Positions 34,062-40,974 of a DNA stretch of 64,000 nucleotides are shown piece after piece. Source of the stretch: Chryseobacterium shigense. GTDB lineage: Bacteria; Bacteroidota; Bacteroidia; Flavobacteriales; Weeksellaceae. Numbering within the stretch: the stretch's first letter is position 1; every line of letters begins with the position of its first letter. The translations under genes were made by a program, and so were the position numbers. Under the pieces are notes generated by a model, which saw only the letters and a program-made list of their open reading frames with translations, was not told the origin of the DNA and ran no database searches. The stretch covers positions 186,001-250,000 of the forward strand of contig NZ_FTNY01000004.1 of the NCBI RefSeq assembly GCF_900156575.1. The letters are read 5' to 3'.

Positions 34062-34883
34062 ATGCAGGAAGCAGACCCACAATATCATCAGCTTACCCTA
34101 TCAGTTTCTACAGAGTTTGAACCTGTATTTACCCATTTTTATTTCGCAGAAAATAAGTCTTCCACTGCGGTAACCAAAACTTTGCTTCCTTCCTACCAAA
34201 CGATTATGCTGTTCTGCTTCGGAACCAACGCCTTTATGACCACTCAGGAAAACACCAGGGTTGAAGTGGAACAATGTGTAGTTTTAGGCCCGGTGCGACA
34301 AACATTTGATTATACGTTGCCAGCAGGAAGTTCCATTCTGGTCGCCAATTTCAAAGACGATGCTTTTTACCGTTTCTTTGGAAAAGCAATGATCTCCAAC
34401 CAGGGAACTCACCCGGATGAACTTTTACAGGAGAACTGTTTCACGGAACTCTGGCATCAGCTCTCAAAATTCCCTTCCCCACAGGAAAAAACCAATCATA
34501 TTCTTCAGTTCTGCCGTCCTTACCTTCAGGAACAGGATGAGACAAGCCGTTTGCTGAGTAATTTCGAAAACCTCAGTCTGAATCCCGTTAAAACTATCGC
34601 GGAACAAACCCGTCAGAGTGAAAGAAATATTCAGCTGAAGCAGAAAGAACAGTTTGGGTATTCTTCCAAAGAACTTGCCCGCTACAACCGTTTTCTCAAG
34701 GCCATCATCTTCATTGAGAAAGAACTGAAATGTGGTAAAAAGATTGAATGGTTCAATATTATCGACGCATGTGGCTACTATGATCAAAGCCAGCTGATTC
34801 ATGATTTCAGACATTTCATTCGTATTTCTCCGTCTCAGTATGTAAAGTTTCAGAAAGACATCTGCCGTTCCGGATCAGAATAG
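34062..34883 (+). CDS. AraC family transcriptional regulator
   Basis: A 273-residue protein with a DUF6597-like N-terminal part (TVSFEPVFTHFYFAENK-type start, about 5-150) and C-terminal AraC HTH pair: KTIAEQTRQSERNIQLKQKEQFGYSSKELARYNRFLK and IDACGYYDQSQLIHDFRHFIRISPSQY. It is followed by an oxidoreductase gene with its own promoter box, a probable target. It starts 10 nt after the GNAT stop. Confidence 0.88.
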   Translation: MQEADPQYHQLTLSVSTEFEPVFTHFYFAENKSSTAVTKTLLPSYQTIMLFCFGTNAFMTTQENTRVEVEQCVVLGPVRQTFDYTLPAGSSILVANFKDDAFYRFFGKAMISNQGTHPDELLQENCFTELWHQLSKFPSPQEKTNHILQFCRPYLQEQDETSRLLSNFENLSLNPVKTIAEQTRQSERNIQLKQKEQFGYSSKELARYNRFLKAIIFIEKELKCGKKIEWFNIIDACGYYDQSQLIHDFRHFIRISPSQYVKFQKDICRSGSE

Positions 34884-34925
34884 CTGCATTTCGTTTTCTT
34901 ACAATTTTTGCCGTTGACGCTGCTC

Positions 34926-34933
34926 TACATTTG
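34926..34933 (+). promoter_or_regulatory. promoter of the second quinone reductase
   Basis: TACATTTG fits TAnnTTTG, with TTTTTG at 34905-34910 as a -33 element at good spacing. The leader would be about 20 nt. The in-frame TTG at 34908 lies inside the promoter and is not the start. Confidence 0.6.
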
Positions 34934-34958
34934 TCTTATTAATTTAAACAATAAAACG

Positions 34959-35549
34959 ATGAGACATTTAATCATTTACGCCCATCCTAATGAAAACAGC
35001 CTGAATAACCATCTGCTTCAAACCGTCATCGAAAGCCTGGAAAAAGGCGATCATGAAATAGAAATAAGGGATCTGAATTTAATGGGCTTTGATCCGGTTT
35101 TTTCACTGGAAGATATGCAGGGACAAATGGCAGGACAGCTTTCTGATGATGTAAAAACAGAACAGGACTATATTTCATGGGCAGAATATATTACCTTTAT
35201 TTATCCGATTTGGTGGACCGGAATGCCAGCCATTATGAAAGGCTATATCGATCGCGTTTTCAGCTATGGCTTTGCCTACCGCTATGACCAGGGTGTACAG
35301 AAGGGGCTCTTAAAAGGTAAAAAAACGATCATTATGAATACACACGGAAAATCTCATGAGGAATATGAACGTATGGGAATGGATAAAGCGCTTACCCTTA
35401 CTTCAGATAACGGAATCTTCCTCTACAGTGGTTTTGAAATCATTCAGCATTTCTTTTTTGACAAAGCTGATAAAGCTTCTCCCGGGGAAATAGAGATATG
35501 GAAAGAGCAGATTATCAATACTTATTCTCAACCCGTTGTCAACCTTTAA
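34959..35549 (+). CDS. NAD(P)H-dependent oxidoreductase, flavodoxin-like fold
   Basis: A 196-residue protein of the KefF/MdaB/NQO type. It begins MRHLIIYAHPNENSLNNHL and carries ITFIYPIWWTGMPAIMKGYIDRVFSYGFAY, NTHGKS and GFEIIQHFFF. It likely reduces quinones or drugs using FMN or FAD. It is preceded by an AraC regulator and followed 11 nt later by a 45-residue membrane protein ORF. It is related to, but shorter than, the enzyme at 16108. Confidence 0.9.
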   Translation: MRHLIIYAHPNENSLNNHLLQTVIESLEKGDHEIEIRDLNLMGFDPVFSLEDMQGQMAGQLSDDVKTEQDYISWAEYITFIYPIWWTGMPAIMKGYIDRVFSYGFAYRYDQGVQKGLLKGKKTIIMNTHGKSHEEYERMGMDKALTLTSDNGIFLYSGFEIIQHFFFDKADKASPGEIEIWKEQIINTYSQPVVNL

Positions 35550-35560
35550 ACTGATAAATA

Positions 35561-35698
35561 ATGAAAAAAACGGCAGAAAAAAAGGCAGAGAATCCTGCAT
35601 TATTCAAGACTTATAAACTTGGCAAAAAAATGATCAGATACATTGTATTGATATGTATTCTTTATTTTGCTTATGAGGGATTTATGGCATGGAATTAG
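35561..35698 (+). CDS. 45-residue single-helix membrane protein
   Basis: The sequence starts MKKTAEKKAENPALFKTYKL, then has a basic stretch and one transmembrane helix (IRYIVLICILYFAYEGFMAW). It starts 11 nt downstream of the oxidoreductase stop, so it is likely in the same mRNA. A hairpin with a T-run follows at 35760. The Lys-rich cytosolic N-terminus and single helix are typical of small regulatory membrane proteins. It is not a known family to me. Confidence 0.6.
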   Translation: MKKTAEKKAENPALFKTYKLGKKMIRYIVLICILYFAYEGFMAWN

Positions 35699-35759
35699 CT
35701 GCAAGAGCGATAAGTAAAATTGTTTTGAAACCTCTATTTTAAACCATTGGGATTCATAA

Positions 35760-35786
35760 ACTGTTAAAGAACAGTAAGTTTTTTTA
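35760..35786 (+). terminator. weak intrinsic terminator
   Basis: ACTGTT and AACAGT pair around AAAG, followed after AAG by seven T. It plausibly ends the oxidoreductase/small-protein transcript. Confidence 0.5.
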
Positions 35787-35876
35787 TAAATCTCAACTGA
35801 TATGGAACTTTACAGCGGGTCTTAATGGTTTAAATATTGGATCAACATTATAAAGCTTTTTATACTTACCTTATCA

Positions 35877-35975
35877 ATGAAACATTTAAACAGCATATTG
35901 CGTCTTCCTTTTTTCAGTGAGTATTACTCCCCGGATCAACGTTCGGGAAGACTTTCTATATCTGTAATTCAATAA
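35877..35975 (+). CDS. tyrS leader peptide (32 aa with Tyr-Tyr)
   Basis: The ORF encodes MKHLNSILRLPFFSEYYSPD followed by QRSGRLSISVIQ. Two adjacent Tyr codons (35922-35927, after Phe-Phe and Ser-Glu) lie immediately before the first arm (CCCGGA, 35930-35935) of a set of competing hairpins that ends in a terminator upstream of tyrS. Codon choice and position match a classical attenuator leader peptide: a ribosome stalled for charged tRNA-Tyr would cover that arm. No Shine-Dalgarno is expected in this phylum. A weak promoter (TTGG at 35838, TATACTTA at 35861) precedes it. Confidence 0.65.
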   Translation: MKHLNSILRLPFFSEYYSPDQRSGRLSISVIQ

Positions 35976-36028
35976 GAATAATCTAATATCAACAGAGAGC
36001 CCGGACAGCATTGTCCGGGCTTTTTTTT
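35930..36028 (+). promoter_or_regulatory. tyrS transcription attenuator
   Basis: Four pairing segments are visible. Segment 1 is CCCGGA (35930-35935) and segment 2 GTTCGGG (35941-35947); they form an early hairpin. Segment 3, CCCGGAC (36000-36006), is the left arm of the terminator and can pair instead with segment 2 over seven bases, with one T-G wobble. Segment 4, TGTCCGGGCT (36012-36021), completes the terminator with segment 3 (10-bp perfect stem, GCAT loop, T-run 36021-36028). The logic is: stalling at Tyr-Tyr blocks segment 1, frees 2 for 3, and prevents termination. The tyrS ATG is 20 nt after the T-run. Confidence 0.65.
35998..36028 (+). terminator. intrinsic terminator upstream of tyrS
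   Basis: AGCCCGGACA and TGTCCGGGCT form a perfect 10-bp GC-rich stem with loop GCAT, followed by eight T. It lies between the leader ORF and tyrS, so it must be read through or prevented for tyrS to be expressed from upstream. Confidence 0.9.
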
Positions 36029-36047
36029 GTTTTATAACCCAATAATT

Positions 36048-37250
36048 ATGATCAGTACATTACAAGAAAACACAGCCATCATTCTTCCGGAAAACGGTCT
36101 GGAACAGAAAATTAAACAGGCTGAACTTGAAAAAAGAAAATTAAAAATCAAACTGGGATTTGATCCTACCGCTCCGGATCTGCATCTGGGACACGCCGTC
36201 GTGCTTAAAAAACTGAAACAGTTTCAGGAACTGGGACATGAAATTGTGATTGTCGTCGGAAGTTTTACAGCCAGAATTGGTGATCCAACGGGAAAAAACA
36301 AGGCCCGAAAACCGCTGAGTGTAAAAGATGTTCATCATAATGCACAGACCTATATCCAGCAGCTTTCAAAGGTCATTGATGTGGAAAAAACTAAAATTGT
36401 TTTTAATTCCGACTGGCTGGATGCACTCAGTTTTTCGGAGGTGATCCAGCTGATGTCAAAAGTAACGGTAGCCCAGCTGATGCACCGGAATGATTTCAAT
36501 AAAAGGTTTACGGAAAATACTTCGATTGCCATGCATGAACTGGTGTACCCTATCCTTCAGGGCTTCGATTCTGTACAGATTGAATGTGATATTGAGATGG
36601 GCGGAACAGATCAGCTTTTCAACTGTACGATGGGAAGACAGCTTCAGGAAGCTCATCAGATGTCACCCCAAATTGTGATATGCATGCCTTTGCTCAAAGG
36701 TCTTGACGGTAAGGAAAAAATGAGTAAATCTCTGAACAATACGATCGGTCTGACGGATGAGCCCAATGAGATGTTTGGAAAAACGATGTCCATTCCGGAC
36801 AGTCTGATGGATGAATTCATTAACCTTGCGACTGATTTCTCCAACGAAGAAAAGAAAGCTTTACAACTAAAATTGGAAAACAATGAAAATCCGATGAATA
36901 TCAAAAAGCTGATCGCCAAAAACATCATTACCCAATACCATGGCCATGCTGAAGCAGAGGTAGCTGAGGCCTTTTTCAGCAGTCAGTTTCAGAATAAAAA
37001 TTTTGAAGAGAAAGTGTATGAACCTATTTCTATAGACTTACTTCAATCTCAGAAAAATACAATGAAAGCGGTGGAATTGTGCAGTCAGCTTAAAAGTGAC
37101 CTCAGCAAATCGGCAGTGCGCAGACTCATCCGAAGCGGAGGCATTCAGATTAATCATATCAAGATAACGGATCCTGATCAGGAAATTGAATTGCTCCTAC
37201 AGACAAAGATCAAAATCGGAAAAAGAGATTTTTTTGAACTGTATAATTAG
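36048..37250 (+). CDS. tyrS: tyrosine--tRNA ligase
   Basis: A class I synthetase of 400 residues. The HIGH-type motif is HLGHAVVLKKL (about 45-55), the KMSKS motif KEKMSKSLNN near 228, and a C-terminal S4 RNA-binding domain ends the protein (SAVRRLIRSGGIQINHIKITDPDQEI). It charges tRNA-Tyr. The annotated start is the ATG at 36048; an upstream TTG at 36027 lies inside the terminator T-run and is unlikely. Transcription is probably controlled by the attenuator just upstream. Confidence 0.96.
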   Translation: MISTLQENTAIILPENGLEQKIKQAELEKRKLKIKLGFDPTAPDLHLGHAVVLKKLKQFQELGHEIVIVVGSFTARIGDPTGKNKARKPLSVKDVHHNAQTYIQQLSKVIDVEKTKIVFNSDWLDALSFSEVIQLMSKVTVAQLMHRNDFNKRFTENTSIAMHELVYPILQGFDSVQIECDIEMGGTDQLFNCTMGRQLQEAHQMSPQIVICMPLLKGLDGKEKMSKSLNNTIGLTDEPNEMFGKTMSIPDSLMDEFINLATDFSNEEKKALQLKLENNENPMNIKKLIAKNIITQYHGHAEAEVAEAFFSSQFQNKNFEEKVYEPISIDLLQSQKNTMKAVELCSQLKSDLSKSAVRRLIRSGGIQINHIKITDPDQEIELLLQTKIKIGKRDFFELYN

Positions 37251-37262
37251 AGGTTCTTTTAA

Positions 37263-37270
37263 TATATTTG
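37263..37270 (+). promoter_or_regulatory. -7 box for the 180-aa hypothetical gene
   Basis: TATATTTG is an exact TAnnTTTG, giving a leader of about 13 nt before ATG 37288. Confidence 0.5.
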
Positions 37271-37287
37271 TTTTCTTAATAAATGGT

Positions 37288-37830
37288 ATGACCACAAAAG
37301 AAATTTTCGAAATACTAGAAGAAGAACTCTATCTTACTGTTCGGGATTTTGAGATTGAAGAAGACCGGATTTTCTGGAAAGATGCATTCGGTACCGAAAT
37401 TGAAATAGATAAGTACAGTACAGCCATCAATAACCAGGGAGTTTTCGCCTGGTGGCAGAATAACGAAGTGGGACACGAACTGATACGGATAAAAATAAAC
37501 AGAGATATCATCATCAATTGGCGTCCCCCTATTAATACAATGGGTCAGCCATCATCGGGAGGACATTTACAGTTTTTTGAAAACTTTCTTGTGACCCTAT
37601 ATTTTGATAAGCACGGACAAAGACTTTTTATTTTCAACATTAATACTTTAAAAGCAGAAGAAATTATTACAAAAGGATTCACTAAAAAAGTAAAATTAAA
37701 TGGTAATGAGCTGTTTATCAAAGATTCGTTCGAAAATGAATTCATAAAAGTTTCTATTTACCCTGACCGACTGGAAAGAGAAGAGATTGATGAAGCCTAT
37801 ATGAACAGCAGAAATATAAAATTTGATTAG
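37288..37830 (+). CDS. hypothetical protein, 180 aa
   Basis: Starts MTTKEIFEILEEELYLTVRD at the ATG that follows the promoter box; an upstream alternative would overlap tyrS and the box. It is a cytosolic, mixed alpha/beta protein with several Trp/Asn-rich segments (QGVFAWWQNNEVGHELIRIKINRDIIINWRPP). No family motif is recognised. It is close to the exonuclease gene (3 nt gap), suggesting one operon of hypothetical, exonuclease and GNAT genes. Confidence 0.55.
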   Translation: MTTKEIFEILEEELYLTVRDFEIEEDRIFWKDAFGTEIEIDKYSTAINNQGVFAWWQNNEVGHELIRIKINRDIIINWRPPINTMGQPSSGGHLQFFENFLVTLYFDKHGQRLFIFNINTLKAEEIITKGFTKKVKLNGNELFIKDSFENEFIKVSIYPDRLEREEIDEAYMNSRNIKFD

Positions 37831-37833
37831 ATA

Positions 37834-38355
37834 ATGAGCTATTTTATGGTCGATATTGAATCGGATGGCCCGATTCCCGGAGATTTTTCGATGATCTGCT
37901 TTGGAGCAGTTCTTGTGAATGACGCACTGGAAAATACTTTCTACGGAAAACTGAAGCCTATTTCGGAAAAATTCAATACGGATGCTTTGGCTGTTTCCGG
38001 ATTCAGTAGGGAAGAAACCATGTGTTTTGATGATCCTAAAGAAGTCATGCTGGAATTTGAAGAATGGATCAAAGAAAATTCAAAAGGAAGGCCTATTTTT
38101 ATCAGTGATAATAACGGTTTCGACTGGATGTTCATTTGCTGGTATTTTCATCATTTTACTGGAAAAAATCCTTTTGGCTATTCTTCAAGAAGACTATCTG
38201 ACCTGTATTGCGGACTGGAAAAGGATACTTTTGCCCAGTGGAAGCATCTCCGTAAAACAGAACACACCCACAATCCGGTAGATGATGCCAGAGGAAATGC
38301 TGAAGTTCTGCTGCATATGAAAAATGAAATGGGACTGAAAATTGGATTAAAGTAA
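37834..38355 (+). CDS. 3'-5' exonuclease-like protein (DEDD family)
   Basis: A 173-residue ribonuclease-H-fold exonuclease. Exo I is MVDIESDGPIPGDFSMI (D and E ligands), Exo II is ISDNNGFDWMF, and Exo III HNPVDDARGNAEVL. It may act on DNA or RNA ends; the family includes DnaQ, RNase T and orphan proteins. It starts 3 nt after the preceding stop and is followed by a GNAT gene with 2 nt spacing, so the three genes form an operon. Confidence 0.85.
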   Translation: MSYFMVDIESDGPIPGDFSMICFGAVLVNDALENTFYGKLKPISEKFNTDALAVSGFSREETMCFDDPKEVMLEFEEWIKENSKGRPIFISDNNGFDWMFICWYFHHFTGKNPFGYSSRRLSDLYCGLEKDTFAQWKHLRKTEHTHNPVDDARGNAEVLLHMKNEMGLKIGLK

Positions 38356-38357
38356 AG

Positions 38358-38816
38358 ATGATGAAAACAGATCTTAAATACAGAAAAGCTTCAGAAAACG
38401 ACATTGATTATCTTCTCGATCTGAGAACAAAAACCATGAATCCGCATTATGCCGATTCCAATCTCCCAACCGACAGAGAAACAACACTCCAACGGATTCT
38501 TTATCAGTTTGATAAAGCCCATATCATCCTTTTAAACAATGAACCTGCCGGATTATTGAAGATCAGCAGAGGTGATGATAAAACGGAAGTTCTACAACTT
38601 CAGATAGATCCCGGCCAACAGGGAAAAGGGCTCGGAAAAATGATTTTACAAGAGATTCTGGAGGAATCGTCCAAGGAAGGGAAAACAGTAGAATTAAGTG
38701 TCTTAAAAACCAATAAGGCTCAACATTTATACACCAGTTTAGGGTTTAAAACGGTGGATGAGGATGAGCACTCTTATTTCATGGAGTTTAAGGGTGACTT
38801 AGACAACCAATACTAG
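38358..38816 (+). CDS. GNAT family N-acetyltransferase
   Basis: A 152-residue protein with the GNAT fold: YRKASENDIDYLLDLRTKTM, LQIDPGQQGKGLGKMILQEILEES (acetyl-CoA loop Q-x-x-G-x-G), and LYTSLGFKTVDEDEHSYFMEF. Two ATGs in tandem occur at the start; either may be used. Last gene of the three-gene operon. The substrate is unknown. Confidence 0.9.
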   Translation: MMKTDLKYRKASENDIDYLLDLRTKTMNPHYADSNLPTDRETTLQRILYQFDKAHIILLNNEPAGLLKISRGDDKTEVLQLQIDPGQQGKGLGKMILQEILEESSKEGKTVELSVLKTNKAQHLYTSLGFKTVDEDEHSYFMEFKGDLDNQY

Positions 38817-38880
38817 CAAAGAGCGCCAGAGACTGGTGCTCTCGAAGCTTCGACTCGATATTATTTTCAACCACAAAAGG

Positions 38881-39450
38881 CACAAAAGTTTTTACACTTA
38901 AGTTTTTTTTAAAGTTTAAATACTTTACGTAAAAGAAGTACACTTAAGTTTTCTAAAAAAATCTGTAGATTTTTATCTCATTATTGAAATCTGAGAGATC
39001 TGCGGGATTTATATAATGACTAGTTACTACCGTCACTATAACAATAACAACTGACGACAAAGATCACTGGGGTTGAGGCTCTTGAAGCCCCCACCAACTA
39101 AAATTATTTCCACAACAAAAGTCACAAAAGTTTTTACACTTAAGTTTTTTTTAAAGTTTAAATACTTTACGTAAAAGAAGTACACTTAAGTTTTCTAAAA
39201 AAATCTGTAGATTTTTATCTCATTATTGAAATCTGAGAGATCTGCGGGATTTATATAATGACTAGTTACTACCGTCACTATAACAATAACAACTGACGAC
39301 AAAGATCACTGGGGTTGAGGCTCTTGAAGCCCCCACCAACTAAAATTATTTCCACAACAAAAGTCACAAAAGTTTTTACACTTAAGTTTTTTTTAAAGTT
39401 TAAATACTTTACATAAAAGAAGTATACTTAAGTTTTCTAAAAACTCTGTA
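38881..39450. repeat. 242-bp perfect tandem repeat plus partial copies
   Basis: The unit begins CACAAAAGTTTTTACACTTAAG. Copy 1 is 38881-39122 and copy 2 is 39123-39364; the two read as identical. A partial third copy of about 85 bp (39365-39450) carries several differences (for example ACGT to ACAT and ACAC to ATAC), and a degenerate partial copy precedes copy 1 (about 38835-38880). No long ORF is present, and the ends carry phrases such as AATCTGAGAGATCTGCGGGA that look like a dispersed intergenic repeat. This fills the 640-bp gap between genes. Confidence 0.85.
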
Positions 39451-39456
39451 GATTTT

Positions 39457-40971
39457 TTATGATTGATTCGCTAAAGTAACAAAGATCAGCCTGCCTCCTT
39501 CTTCAGCAGATAACAGGATTTTTTTTCCGTCAGTCAGTTCAACCATAGAGCCGGGCGGAATCTCTTTTTGTTCTGTAACATCTTTCATCGTAGTAAGGCT
39601 CTGATTGACAAGCACCCATCTTCCATCATGGAAAGTAAAATATCCCACCGGCATCTTATCCTGCATGGTAAGATTTTCATTTCGGATCACTTTTCTGGAA
39701 ACATGCCATTTGAATAAATACTGGTTGTTGTAGACCATCAATCTATGGTTCTCTGGCTTCCAGACCTCATCATCGAATTTAAAATACAGATCAAGAACCG
39801 GCAGCGTTCCACGATGTGGAGTACCGCAGAAAGGGCATTTAGGACGGCTGCTGTTATCAAAAACATACCATTTTTCGGTACATTCCGGATTGTGGCAGGG
39901 TTGTACCAAATCGGCGGTCTTCAACAAGGCAGTTTCCCATTCATTAGCCATAGGGCGTCTGATAGGATCATGAAGTCCGTCTATAAATGCTTTTTTAAAA
40001 AGTTCGGAAAGATAAGGTCCTGCAGCAGTGTAAGGAATCTTTTGAGGATCACCCCAAAAGGCATCCCACTTTCTCAGGTGGTCAGCCTTTACATGATTGG
40101 ACGGATCCTGGGAATGTTCTACGAACAAAGCTTTTTCCCCCATAGAAATTACCTCATCTTTCTCAGAGTCCAGATCCCATATTTTCCCTCCTCTCAAAGG
40201 ATGTCTTCTGAAAAGGTACATATAGATCAGCACGGCCAATGCATGCAGATCGGTTTTCTGATCAGGCAGATGTCTTCCGCTATCCTGCAGGCTCAAATGC
40301 TTGGTCTTTAAAACTTCAGGAGCAATAAAATCGGCGGTTCCGATCACTTCCGGCGGGAATAATTTTGGAACGACAAGTCCGTCTATATCAATAATACAGG
40401 CAGATTTCGTCACCGGATCTATCAGAATATTATTGTACGAAAGATCGGAGTGCGCCAGTCCCATCTGGTGGAGCTTTTTAACGCCTCTGCTGATATTGAT
40501 GTTGATCTGAAAATAGCTCAGCCAATCCCCAAGTTCCGAATGATCCAGCCTCAACGGATACTGCTGATTCCTGAACATAGGAGCAGTAAACCATTTCCCC
40601 ACTTTATCCTGACCCTGAATATTATCGGACCCGATGTAGCCTTTGGCAAAGAAGAATTTTTTATGGTAAATGGGAACCACAATTCCCGTCAGTTTGTTCC
40701 TTTCTACAATATCATAAGGCCACCTGAATATTTCGTTCAGAAAATAATCTGCTGAATTTCCACCTTTTATGTTTCCCAGGTAAGTAGAAACAATCCTCAT
40801 GATGCGCTCTTTCTGTCCTGCATCCAAAGGACTTCGGTAAAAGGCGACGACATATTCTCTGTCGGGCGAAAAATAAACATCTTTCACGCCGCCACGGATC
40901 GGGCTTTCATCTACATACTCATAAGATTTGTTGGGGTCCAGAATGGAAGCAACTTTAACGGTCTTTTTCAT
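39457..40971 (-). CDS. protein kinase of the TerY-P triad
   Basis: A 504-residue protein with a Ser/Thr-kinase-like domain (about 20-350). The catalytic loop HSDLSYNN is at 174-181, the DFG-equivalent DIDG at 195-198 and the APE-type TADFIAPEV at 212-220. The VAxK lysine of the N-lobe is not in its usual place (V42-A43-F44-Y45), so the ATP lysine is unclear. A zinc ribbon (C359, C364, C379, C382) follows, then a beta-rich C-terminal domain of unknown type. It is the last gene of the ter operon, 3 nt after the PP2C gene. Known triads pair such kinases with PP2C and TerY. Confidence 0.8.
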   Translation of the reverse strand: MKKTVKVASILDPNKSYEYVDESPIRGGVKDVYFSPDREYVVAFYRSPLDAGQKERIMRIVSTYLGNIKGGNSADYFLNEIFRWPYDIVERNKLTGIVVPIYHKKFFFAKGYIGSDNIQGQDKVGKWFTAPMFRNQQYPLRLDHSELGDWLSYFQININISRGVKKLHQMGLAHSDLSYNNILIDPVTKSACIIDIDGLVVPKLFPPEVIGTADFIAPEVLKTKHLSLQDSGRHLPDQKTDLHALAVLIYMYLFRRHPLRGGKIWDLDSEKDEVISMGEKALFVEHSQDPSNHVKADHLRKWDAFWGDPQKIPYTAAGPYLSELFKKAFIDGLHDPIRRPMANEWETALLKTADLVQPCHNPECTEKWYVFDNSSRPKCPFCGTPHRGTLPVLDLYFKFDDEVWKPENHRLMVYNNQYLFKWHVSRKVIRNENLTMQDKMPVGYFTFHDGRWVLVNQSLTTMKDVTEQKEIPPGSMVELTDGKKILLSAEEGGRLIFVTLANQS

Positions 40972-40974
40972 ATT

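Noticed and set aside
16108..35549. The two quinone reductases as a recent duplication
   Set aside because: The two proteins differ in length and in most positions outside the fold motifs, so they are distant paralogs.
35877..36048. T-box riboswitch for tyrS
   Set aside because: No T-box sequence, specifier loop or AGGGTGGNACCGCG element; the Tyr-Tyr ORF and hairpins fit peptide-based attenuation better.
38881..39364. CRISPR array
   Set aside because: The repeats are 242 bp long and directly adjacent without spacers; no Cas genes are near.
39745..40311. A 188-codon plus-strand frame within the kinase gene
   Set aside because: Shadow frame without protein-like motifs; the minus-strand kinase motifs are unambiguous.
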